From assembly GCA_033807695.1 (NCBI GenBank), contig CM066311.1:2170001-2234000 (forward strand): a DNA stretch of 64,000 nucleotides, written 5' to 3'. The translations under genes and the position numbers were made by a program. The notes beneath the pieces are model-generated. The model was not told where the DNA came from and ran no database searches. It worked only from the letters and a program-made list of their open reading frames with translations. The DNA comes from Daedaleopsis sinensis (lineage: Eukaryota; Basidiomycota; Agaricomycetes; Polyporales; Polyporaceae). Positions 48,494 to 58,966 of this stretch are shown piece by piece. How positions within the stretch are numbered: position 1 is the stretch's first letter; every line of letters begins with the position of its first letter.

Positions 48494-51255
48494 TTAACCA
48501 GCTGTAGACCCGGCCTCGGGGCCGCCACCGTGACTAGTTGATGCTGCTCCTAGGTTCGAGTCGGAGGAGGGTGTAGGACCGGTAGACGTTGGAGGAGTCT
48601 CGTCGGACTCGGAGTGGTGTTGCGCTCCAGACGGCCCTGCGAGATTAGCAGCACTCGTACCTGTGTTCTGAACACGCTGAGTTCGAGCTGCGCGCATGCG
48701 CTCAAGGCCCCGGTTACGCTGGGTTGGCTCCGGGTATTGAAAAGGAAAGATCTTCCTAAATCACAAGGTAAGTTTCGAAGATGAACAGCTAGATCTCTCA
48801 CGACTCACCTGTTCCACCATGTCAACAACTCTTCGATGTTGTTGGACTCACCCGGATCGTCGAACACATCAGGAAAAAAGGAAATCGACGTAGCCGCCAG
48901 CGGTGGCTATGTAGCGGCCGTAGCTGGAGTAGCCGCGCGCACGACCTCTGTAGTTCCCCGTAGCTAGCTGTAGCATCAGGAAATCACGAACATTGTAACT
49001 GTGCTACAAGATACATCTATAAACCGTAAATACATGTTAGAACACCTCCTTGAAGTTATAATCATATCAGACAGTAGTTAGAGGTGTTTTCGTGGGCTTA
49101 GAAAAGCGTGGGAACTGTACAGTCATCCACCGGAGCCAGCGCTGAGTGCCAGCTCACGTCGTTTCGCAAAGTCCGTTCCTCCTCTCCTCCTCCTTACGCT
49201 CATGTCTAGCTGCCCCTCTTTACTCTGTGTTCTTGTCACCCTCTCTGCATACTGTGAGGACTGCCAACTGGCTGCACTGGGACTCTATCTGCCACTGTGA
49301 ACTTGAAGCTTGCCCCGGGCCCTCTTGCTTACTGCGACTAGTACTACTCTGTGGCCTCCTCTCTGCTGGGCTCATTAAGGTATGTCCATGTCACTTGAAT
49401 TTGTGTGCTGTCTGCTAGCCTAGCAAGTGGCGATGTAACTGCGAGCCCGGGTTATGGAGAGTTGAATGATTTTTGGGCCTACTCGACTCGATTGTCGATT
49501 AGGCCCGATTGTCATTCATGACCACCTATCCCTGGCTTGCATCTAGCATCCCCCGAGTCCCGAGAACTGTTCCCTATTCAGTTTCCGGTGATGAGCTACA
49601 TGTAATAGCAGTGTTGATGCTCATGTGTATCCTAAATGCGCCCGGGTTTTAATACTATCTGTAGACATTGTGTAGTATACGGTCATAGATGTTTTATCTC
49701 ATACTTGTCTATCGCCCGTTGTTCAATATATTTGATTGTTTGCTATCCTTATGACTCCTTTGTGCTCCCGTGTATAGCTGCATGTAAGAAATCCCCGGCA
49801 GGAAGGCTGAGACCAGCTATCTACGGCCGCTACAGGCCAACTACACAGCGCTACATAGATGCAAGTGAGCGCTACGGCGACTACCAAAAAGGGGACTTGT
49901 CTAAAGAACTACCAGAACTATGTAGACTACTGAGCACTACTTAGTCAAGCCTTTTTTTCCTGATGCAGCTCCATGAGGCTGTGGTAGAACCTCACTGATT
50001 CATTCCTCGAGTCAATCTTGCTGAAGGTGGCGAGAGTGCTCAACGCGAAGTGTACCTGGTGACAACAGTGTTCAAGTTAGCGTGAGGTCAGATGGAGCAG
50101 TGTGGCTGTTCGCCGGTAATGTATGACGACATACATGAGCCGCAACATAAGCAATTGAGGCGAAGGTGACTTTGGTCATGCCGTGGATAGCCGCATTCCC
50201 AGAGCGCGTACCACGGCCAGCGTTTGCGGAGTCCTTCGCTGCATCGGTCGTGGCTGAGGTGGGACTCATGAAGACATGTAAATAGCCCTAGCTCGTCGTC
50301 AGTATCGAACATCATCAAGATAGTAGGTCGTGGATATACCTTCTTGAGCAGTTCACTGCGTAAAAACCCTTCCCAGGGTGCATCGGAGTTCATGCCATGC
50401 TCATAGCATAGGTTAGGCCAATCGGCCCCATTGATAGGCTCGCCGTCGATGGTCGCGCAATGATTCTGTAGGTCACGGCGCACACTGTCACGAGGAATGC
50501 ATGAAGACAGAGTTAGTGGAGCCGAATGAGCCAAGGACGGATGGTACCAAGCAATGTGTATAGTACTCACTCTTCATTAGCGTAATTGAGCTCTGCTGGG
50601 CAGACCTCGTGCCCAGTCACAGGGTTGTTGTGCCCGCGCTGACTCTTATCCTCGGAGTCGAGTAGTACGCCAGCAGCCAGGAGCTTGGTGCCCAACCAAC
50701 GGACTACGGCTGACTTGATAGACTTGGTGTCGTCATTGCGAGCGGCATTGGCACCTTTGAAAATCTGCAAGATGAAAGCCGAGGTCGTTGAGTAAAGCGC
50801 TGGAGGATGCGGAAAAAAGTAGAAGAGATAAGTGCGTAGTATTACGTACCGCATCTTGTATGTCCTTGATGGTACGGTCATTGGCGGTATCTACACCCTC
50901 TTGAAGGATTTCAGGGAGATTTGGGATGATGTCGCAAAGAGTATCGAAGGCACGGTAGTGACGACGTTGTCTGTCATTGCGTCCGGAAGGCCGCGGATGC
51001 TATCAGTGCTTAGTAGTATAACATAATCATCGTGAATAGAAATATGACTACTCACTGTACCGTATACTCCCACATCTGCAGGTCACTGTTACGCTCGTAC
51101 ACATCCTGCATGACCACCGCCGGGATGGCAAACATTTCGACGGTGCGTCCGAAGTGTCGACCATGGTGCCTATAGATGTCAGTCTGCCTAGGACTGAGCT
51201 TGCCAGTTCGAGTGAGCGAGACGGGGGGTGGAGGAGTAGGCGTAGATGCTTGCAT
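48494..51255 (-). pseudogene. DUF6698-like gene split by a 1.1-kb insertion
   Basis: Minus-strand exons: 51255-51061, 50999-50850, 50764-50571, 50484-50340, 50287-50135, 50055-48809 (interrupted) and 48755-48494. Family-like blocks in order: GRHFGRTVEMF, RAFDTLCDIIPNLPEIL, KGANAARNDDTKSIKSAVVRWL, LCYEHGMNSDAPWEGFL, HVFMSPTSAT, AIHGMTKVTFASIAYVAAH, VHFALSTLATFSKID, and ELLTWWNRKIFP before a Ser-rich tail. This order matches what I recall of the mushroom DUF6698 family; its function is unknown. The sixth exon is interrupted after ...YHSLMELH by 1,095 bp (48,869-49,963). Omitting that segment restores one frame across all seven exons (416 codons). As it stands, translation would stop soon after entering the insert (AKA-TGA). 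The first donor (GTACAG at 51060) is the weakest join. Confidence 0.65.
48869..49963. mobile_element. Non-autonomous TIR element inside the DUF6698-like gene
   Basis: About 1,095 bp bounded by inverted repeats, TCAGGAAAAAAGG at 48,869 and CCTTTTTTTCCTGA ending at 49,963. The symmetry extends to CATCAGG/CCTGATG, leaving CA on both sides as a possible 2-bp target duplication. Both subterminal regions are dense in GTAG/CTAC words and share GTAGCGGCCGTAG (48,923-48,935; complement near 49,823-49,835). No transposase is encoded; the open frames inside are short. Its length is a multiple of three, and the host reading frame continues on either side. The superfamily was not recognised. Confidence 0.7.
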
Positions 51256-51584
51256 GGACGTGATAAGGGGGGAAAAGGAGAGAAGGGGGAGGTCCGGCGG
51301 ATGGTATGTCTATGGATAGCTTGTCAATTTATAAGAGTTTGACACGGCGGCCCCAACGGTTCAACGTGGTAGATGCGGTGCCACCATCAGAAGGAGTCCC
51401 GACGCTGGACGATCGGAACCAGTGACAGCTGCTAGTGGCGGAGTCATCGCACATGGGACTCATGTTAGTAAGAGACAACGCACTAGACGAGTCATCACAC
51501 AGATGCAGCAGTCACTGTGGTCGAGTAATTTGTTGCATGGTCTGAACCCCCACGGCAGAGAGGATGACAGTAAGATGCTAGTGA

Positions 51585-54500
51585 TCATAACAGAGCGAAA
51601 GGTATATCTGAATCATAACCACCGGGGTCGTCCGCAGCTGTCTCATCACCTGAGTCAGCAGCTTCACCCAAACCGGAAGCTAGGATGCCGTGGCGAGGTG
51701 CGGCGGCGGACCGTGTGGAGGCAGTGTTATCAGCAAGGCCAGGTGGGCTGAAGAGATCGTCATCCGGATCCAAGTTTGTTCCCGACATCTTCAGACCTCC
51801 TGTGCCATGTCCTACCCCTCCACCAATATATCGCATAAGCATGTCCCGGTCGACAAAGCTATATCACAAGGTATGTAATAGATATTAGCCATAGAAGGAG
51901 CAATGAGGCACGAACAGTGACGGGCGTACCAGTTGACATAGAATCGCTCCCAATCCTCCACAGTTTTCGAGCCCTTCCGTGCGAGAGGAGATACTCCCAG
52001 CATGGCAGAGGTATGACCGTCAGAAAATGCGGGGATAAGGTGACAAGCACGGATGATGTCGTTGGGATCAACAAACCCAAAGGCACCGCTGTCAGTTAGA
52101 GTATCGGGCATGAAGCCAACTCTATCGAGACGGCGTGTCCTCCAACCGCTTTGCCACTCCGACTCTGGATCCCGGCCAAGCCATCGGACTTGCACGAGCT
52201 CCATGCGTCTAGGGGCGACAGCAGCACTATGGCGAGTATCGAGTACGTTGAGGTGATAAATGCCAATTATACGTGCATACCAGAAGCGCTGCCATACAAC
52301 ACCCATGTCATGTTCGAGACGATCGTGTTCGGGGTGGACATCGTCATCGTTGCTCAAGAGCATGACATCACAACGCTCTGAAGAGACATTGATATAGTCA
52401 CGGCCCCGGCGGACGTCGTATGTTGTATAGTTGACGTGCATTGTCTGGTGACTGTAGATGCGGTCGTTCTCGATAATCAGCGAGCGACGGTCATTGTCAG
52501 AATAGACAAATTCTTCATCTCGGATGTCATCTATCTGGCGGAGGAGATGGTCCTTCAAGCTGGGCACAAAGTCCTGTCGAATGCAGAGACAATGTGTCAG
52601 ACGAGGATTGTCACGATATCATGGATACGCGAACAAGAGTGGCTTACGCGTACGACAGGGTCCCCGAAGTGCTCGCGCAAGTAGCGAGGCAGATATTTGT
52701 AGTTCTTCTGTGATTTGGGAATGTGGTGATGATCCTCGAGGGGCATATTGTACCCATCTGCAACCTCCTGCTCTACATATACCCCCACTCTGTGTCAGAT
52801 GCACCGTCCAGAAACTGCGACAGCTCACTAGCCACCGCTTACCGCTGATATCATGCATGCTCTGCGAGTCCTGAGTATCTGGCATTGCCCCATCCATGCC
52901 GGTCGCAGACCGCGCGGCGTGCGCATGGTCATGAGAGATCTGTTTGATGCGCGTGTCACGACGTTCAATCGCTGCCAGCTGTGGGATAAAATCCTTCTTG
53001 TTCGTCCGGTCGAACCGATCTTTGGGTTCACGGTGTGCTCTCTCACCCTGGTACGTAAGTACATCAGTTTGGTACAAGCACAAGTAGGTGAGCGTACCGC
53101 ACAATCTGGGTGGTATAGGAATCAGTAGTACCGAAGTGCTCAATTGCTGCTCCATAGTCACCGAGAGAGTGTAATTTGTAGGTGTTCATCGAGAATTCCC
53201 GCCGTCGTGGTGCCACAGCCCCGGTCTCTTTTTGTGATGGTCCGGCATGTCCAGCCCCCGTTCCAGGGCCCGATCGGACTGCAGCGGCATTCTGGCGTCG
53301 AAGACGAGCCCTTGTTTCCTTGGGCAGCTCACGTGTATCGTACGCGGCACACGTCACTTCCTTGAACTTCCGCAATGCGACGCTAAAGTCTCGAAACACA
53401 GCCGCTCGCAAAGTGGTTGTCGAGCTGAGATGCATGCGCAGCTTGTCGAGCCCATGAAGGAAGGCAGTGAGGAAGAGCAGGTCTTGAACGACGGTGTTGT
53501 GCGGTTCAGGAAGGAGACGGTCGTAGACGGGTATGAAGCACTATAGCTCGCGTCAGCCTGAGCGGCGCGACCATGTCCTGCTGAGTGCGCTCTGACATAC
53601 CTGCAGTGCATCTTCGAAGTTGTGAGCTGCAAGTTGCTTCATGTCCGCGAGATTGTTCATGAACCGACGAATGGTGTCCCGTCCGAAAATGGGAACCTGA
53701 CGGAACCTTACACAATCGCATGGTGAGTATGTAGGTGCGCACATCAACTTGTCCCTTACCTGCTGTTGAACTCGCGTGTTTTGCCTCCCTTTTCAGCATG
53801 TAGAATACTTACCGTATGTGTCATAATATTCTTCCACACACCCAACTCCCATTCATGGAGAACGTCAGGTACAAAGAGGGTATGAAAGTTCCGGAGAATG
53901 TCGGGCGCGAGTTTCTCGGAGAATGCATTCTGTGTGCCAAGGGTTAGTGCCGTCACAGTGCATGAATCAATACCAAGTAGTGTGAATCACGTACCAGAGT
54001 CGGGACCAGTGAGTCGTCCTTAAGTAGCCCATCTACTGCACTACTCCCAACCACACGACCTTGTTCGTAGATCAACTTGCGCGCCGCAACAACCTTGGCT
54101 CGCCGTCCTTCTTCATCTGTCCGGATCTTGATCCGCCGTGTACGCGTGTCCTGGGCAGTACCGAGCAGGCTGATGTCGCTCTTCCTGACTAAACATCGAG
54201 GGCATGGACATAGACCCATGTCACGAATGGTAGCCAACAAGACCCTTTCAATGTCGTTTGAATCAGTGTCCGATCGAATCCGAGGTACAACGACAATGGA
54301 TAAAAGCTTACTTCTCGGGATAGTCTGCCGAGTACGTGAAGAAACGAGGATAGAGACGACGTGTCACACCATCGTAGCACCTCACTACAATGCCGTGACG
54401 GCAAGCTTCAACAAACTTGTCACTGAGCATCAGAGACCATACTGCGTGCATGAGCTCGCGCCGACAGTGGGTCAAGATGTCACTGATCCCTTCCTTTTTG

Positions 54501-56075
54501 AGGTTCTGGTGCAGGAAGTCTTGAAACTCGTCAGGAAGCTGTCAAGTTGCGGTGAGATCGCTACATCACCAAGCCAGTCGATACAACTTGAAACCCACCT
54601 TTGGAATGTACGCAACATGGTGGCACGCATTGGTGTTCGGCTGTCCACGCTCATACTTGGACTGGTTGCCGAAGAGGAGGTAGATAGGCCACAGTGAAGC
54701 GTTTCCGTATTCCGCAAGATGTGTTGAGTCAGACCAGGGCATAAGAGCGACGATCGCACGAGGAAGAGCACAGCCGGGCTCGCGTGGGGATTTCTGGAGT
54801 AGTGCATCTTCGTCTCGGAACGCTTGCGAGGAGTAGAGCTCTCCGTAAACCTCCTGGACGGGGGGAGACTGACCTCCTGGGAGTGTGGGGGGTTGCCATA
54901 GCATCGTGTACGGATTGTAGTGAAAGTGGGCAGAAGAGGGGCCCTCACAGACGGCGCGGATGACCTCCTCCAGAGGTCGATGTGCTAGACCTTTGACAGT
55001 GTATGGGACGGCGAGGGAGTCCTTACCCAATGGCACCTGTATTGTCACGTCGGCGAAGACCCACCCATCCCGGTTGTCCCACGTGTCGCCCTCACGAGAG
55101 CTCTTTCCAGCCAACGCCTCGTCCATCCGCCGCCAGTTAATCCCTTGCAGGTCATCCAAGACAAAATCTTTGTCGAAGAGCGTGTCAAGCAGAACTTTGC
55201 GGTCTTCGACGGACTTCACCCCGTTGCTCCAGTACCACTTGCCGAAGAGGAACGATGAGTAGTTGGGATATGGAGCGCAAGACAGGAGACCTCGATGCGA
55301 GGATGACGTATGGGATGCCAGAAGTACCGTGTCATCGGCCAGATCGGACAAGGCGACCGAGTCGTCTGGATCGACTGGTGGAAGGCGACCCACATACTCG
55401 CGCATTAGGCCGAAGGGATTCGGACGAGTACGTCTCACAGCAGTATACATTGTAGATGGATCATCCAGGAGGGTGTCCGGGAGGATTTCAGGCCCGGTGT
55501 CTGTGTCGGCTGATGGATCAGGGGCCGCCTCAACTGGAGTAGAGACGGGGGGAGGAGAAGAAGGCGGAGTGATAGGATTAAGACCTTGAGGGAGCATACT
55601 ATGATAACGACGGGGAAGCCTATTCCGCGTGGAACGTATGGGCCGCCCATGGCCAGTCATCAGGGGAAGGGCCGCGGAGGGGGGAGTAGAAGGTCGTATA
55701 GGCGAAGGTGCATGAATATCGGGACTTGAAGGGGACATATCAACATCATAATCACTAGATTCCACGATCTAGCATATTCATATTGCTCAGCATAGCTAGC
55801 TACGCCATACGAGAGACAATACCGGGACTCACAGATGTTGCGAGGCTTGATGGACCTGGCATTGCTGACACCGGTCCCTTCCCCCAACCTACAAGTCTCT
55901 TCCGTTTGGAGACTACAAACGACTGCGCTGCACCACTCCTCTTCCAGGAAGCCAACCCCATCTGCTGCCGCTGGGCCCAGACAGGGCATGACTGCTGATG
56001 TCGTAGTAGACCCGGTTCATCTTTCGTGATTCGGCCACAGACGCACAGGCCCGTTGAGCTGCAAGCACTAGACAT
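51585..56075 (-). CDS. Plavaka-family DNA transposase, intact
   Basis: Eleven exons on the minus strand: 56075-55833, 55768-54599, 54538-54312, 54244-53995, 53929-53760, 53706-53601, 53540-53103, 53047-52843, 52757-52648, 52573-51930 and 51858-51585. They join in phase to 1,278 residues with no stop. An N-terminal zinc-knuckle-like CVCG-x11-HQQSC (about 11-30) is followed by a disordered Pro/Ser region. The Plavaka core then follows: ACHHVAYIPKLPDEFQDFL, THCRRELMHAVW, RRLYPRFFTYSADYPEKVLL, GLCPCPRCLV, FVPDVLHEWELGVWKN, RFRQVPIFGRDTIRRF, YKLHSLGDYGAAIEHFGTTD, HVNYTTYDVRRG and FVDRDMLMRYIGGGVGH. Plavaka elements are cut-and-paste transposons expanded in basidiomycetes. The complete frame suggests recent activity. 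I did not find the element's termini. A few splice choices (exon 7 donor GTGCGG) are the ones that keep the family sequence continuous. Confidence 0.88.
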
Positions 56076-56550
56076 CGTAGCCGGGACTCGATAGTGGCCA
56101 AGGAATCACAGATTGAGAGTATCGAGAGCTGGCTATACAGACCAAGCTCAGTGATGATGATGATGAATGCACGAAGTAACGAGTTGAAGGCTTGAACAGG
56201 CTGTTCGTCGGAGACTTACTAGTCGCGCATACCTTTTTCGGACATCTGGTAGCCGCCCGCGGTCCTAGTACTACCAGTGCGAGAAGTAAATTGTTCAATG
56301 ATAGCCTGTGTATCAACTCTCAATGAAGTTTTCGCACAAAGAGAAATGCACAAGGATGTCATAGGAGACATTCGTGAGACGGCCGAAGAGCTAGAGCGTA
56401 ACACACAATTCACCCAACACCGTCCAGGTGTGGGCGTCTGTGACTCGGAGTCCGACAACCGCTGATTCAATATGTTCAACGTTTACGCCTAATTATACAA
56501 TGAAATCGAATAGGCGACTCGAAGCCTCTGTATTTACATACTGTAATCAT

Positions 56551-57343
56551 CTATTGATGATCGTCTGGCCGACTTGGTGAGAGTGGGTTGCCCGAGTCAT
56601 CGCGACCTTCAAACATGTTTAGGAACTCTCGTACGGGTGTCGGTGTGTTACCGGGGGTCCAGAAGGGTGGTGAACTTGAATAGTCTCGAGAAGAGCTCCT
56701 TGAGAAAACGTCCAGTGGAGGAGGGAACACGCGGGCGTGCTGCGGGGAAGCCAGCGGTGAGCTTGGTTCAGAGCAACCGCTATCCGATGAACGCTCATCC
56801 GCCGCGTCGTATCCTGAACTTGGGTCGGTTGTGTCATCCGAGCCAGCCTGAGCCTGTGCATCGGAAGAGTCCCTCTCAAGTTGGGCTGATTGATATGGTG
56901 GGGAGCTCATCGACTGGATAGTCTGAGTTGGTAGTGGACTGTAGATTACTGTGCTCAGTTCAGATGGCATATAGATGTTTGAATCTACGTACTCAGCTTT
57001 GAAGTAAACACCACGACTATTTTCGGCAATCCTACGTGCCCATTCTTCAGTGATCTCCTCCTCTATCGGGCTCTGGGATGTACGGACCACCTCGGTGTAC
57101 GAGGCCAATAGCCATCTGTAGGATTCCATTGAACACTTTTCAAGCGAATCAGCCCCAAAACACTTACTCAGGTAGTTCTAAAGGTATCTCATCGACCTGG
57201 GATGACGGCACAATGGTGGTATCCAACCACTCTAACGGGATCTCGCTGTTGGGCTGGGATGGAGGAAGTCGGAGAATCCCCTGGCAGTCGCGGTCGGCCG
57301 AGATTCCGCGGCGAGTGCAACGAGTCGTACCTAACTCGAACAT
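56551..57343 (-). CDS. Ser-rich acidic protein of unknown function
   Basis: Two exons (57343-57168, 57115-56551), with a 52-nt intron (GTAAGTG...CTACAG), give 246 residues. The start MFELGTTRCTRRGISADRD follows an in-frame TGA six bases upstream. The first 110 residues are ordered-looking (IPLEWLDTTIVPSSQVDEIP, then ELPEWLLASYTEVVRTSQSP and an acidic helix EEEITEEWARRIAEN). The rest is Ser/Asp/Pro-rich (SSGYDAADERSSDSGCSEPS). No signal peptide, membrane span or known domain is visible. It lies on the same strand and just upstream of the transposase. It may be a second gene of the same element or an unrelated neighbour; the sequence does not decide. Confidence 0.5.
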
Positions 57344-57419
57344 AAGTCACGGTCAGTATCATGAGTGACGCAGCCAAGTAGCATTTACTATGATATGTAG
57401 TGATACTTGCCTAGTCCTG

Positions 57420-57610
57420 GTGAAGCACACGCACCGTGACGGTCCGAGCCGTCTTGGAGGGTCATGGCCGACTGGCAGTGTGCACTCAGGCTGGTGAACC
57501 GTCCGGGTCCGAGTCGGGCACCGTCGCAGTGACTGTCCGGCGAGTCGGGGTTCTCAGGCTGAGTCGTTGACGCAGGGCGGCCGCTCCGAGTCAGGTTGAA
57601 CGTTCAAGCT
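57420..57610. other. Island of the iterated words typical of the left 24 kb
   Basis: Within 190 bases occur GCACCGTGAC, ACTGGCAGTG, two CTCAGGCTG and two TCCGAGTC words, the same set that is iterated in the gene-free block. The island stands out in GC content and word usage from the AT-richer DNA on both sides. Confidence 0.55.
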
Positions 57611-57755
57611 GTAGACCTAAGCCATGTCACGCCTTGGGACGTGTAGTACAACATAGCCAAGTAACATACCAGGGCATGTAACAGAGTGAAACACTGATAT
57701 AGGTCTGATCAGTTCATCACAAGCATCGAACCAGCATATAAGATAGCTATAAGAC

Positions 57756-58966
57756 ATGGAGATACTCACAAGGAGACTACAAGATCGATACCAGACGTAT
57801 ATGGTCTCATACGGGAATATAATCTCACGCCACAATTGTGCTTATTGGGAATTTCTGCACGTTTATATCAGAACTAGGCTGGGGCCCCGATGTGCCTCAG
57901 CCCCGCTCGTCGTCTTTGATGTCAAATTCAAGAACCGACTCAGAGTCTATCGAGCATGATCCCGCAGCGAGTATTGACTACGCTTTCTATAACGCGATGT
58001 GCCACTTTCAGAAAGACTGGACGAGAAGTGACAAGGTCAGGATCTCACGTACGTTTCATGTTGTACGTTTTAATCACAGAGAATCAACATATAGAAAGTG
58101 ACGTTCGGCTATTGTCCCATCTTTGGCGTCACCCTCGTCGGAAGACGTCTACGGGTCTATGGGTCGATGGACTACAATGGAAGGGTCAGCAATCAACTTA
58201 TGGACCCATTCGACATAGACTCATCTGCGAACATCGACGATCTTGCATCCATTTTCCACGCACTGCGGCTCGGTTTCACCGAACTCCGGGAATGGTATAT
58301 TGGCGTTTTCAGGGGGATCACCTTGCGCGGCCTGAAGCCGGCTGAGGTCATGCACACACCGTCGCCGCATCTCTTCCTCGATTCTTCCGGAAAGAAGTTT
58401 CGCTTCGGGTACCGCCACCGGATGTCACACTCGAACTTGCACATCTGGAAAGGCGACCCCCATTCATCGGATTGGCCGAACAATGCGGATTCGTTCATCG
58501 TCAAATTCACGAAGATGCGCATCGTCTGCTCGCTGAGGCGGGTCATGCACCCAAGCTCTTCTACTGCGGCCCGCCTTACGCTGCGTATCCCGATCTCGAC
58601 GTGTACCGACCGATTACGATGGTCATCATGGAGTTCTTCTGGGGTGGCAGTCCGTTGGTGTGGGGAACGGGATTGCCCACACTGACGAAGGAGATCCGCG
58701 ACATCGTCGAGTTGCTGCACCAGCACGGCATGGTGCATGGGGACCTGCGGGGGCAGAACGTCTTGTACGGAAGACGCAAGGCGAATATTCAGGTCATTGA
58801 CTTTGATTGGGCGGGCAAGGAAGGTGAGGCGCGGTACCCGAAGGATCTCTCGCCTGCGGTGACGTAGCCTCCCGACGCTGAGCCCGGTAAACTGATCACG
58901 GCGGCGCACGATTGGTATTGGATGGTTGAATACTTCAAGCCAGGGATTGAGCGGAGGAGATATTAG
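57756..58966 (+). pseudogene. Basidiomycete kinase-like gene, inactivated
   Basis: The sequence resembles a mushroom family of protein-kinase-like proteins. It has an N-lobe-side domain (SIDYAFYNAMCHFQKDW, then VTFGYCPIFGVTLVGRRLRV, MDPFDIDSSANIDDLASIFH), a Lys strand (SFIVKFT), HRLLAEAGHAPKLFYCG, catalytic HGDLRGQNVL, and IDFDWAGKEGEARYP, with DFD instead of DFG. Two lesions are clear. After SFIVKFT (about 58,514) the frame shifts to continue as EDAHRLLAEAG. At 58,865-58,867 a TAG stands where the family has Trp, and the same frame runs on (PPDAEPGKLITAAHDWYWMV) to a second TAG at 58,964-58,966. The N-terminus near 57,756-57,850 also changes frame. One intron (58,035-58,088 or nearby) is likely. 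Even if expressed, it would lack the end of the kinase lobe. Confidence 0.7.

Noticed and set aside
55913..56479. Minus-strand small gene MNILNQRLSD... joined by a GTAAGT intron
   Set aside because: Its second exon overlaps, in another frame, the zinc-knuckle start exon of the transposase, which is far better supported. The plus strand is also open here.
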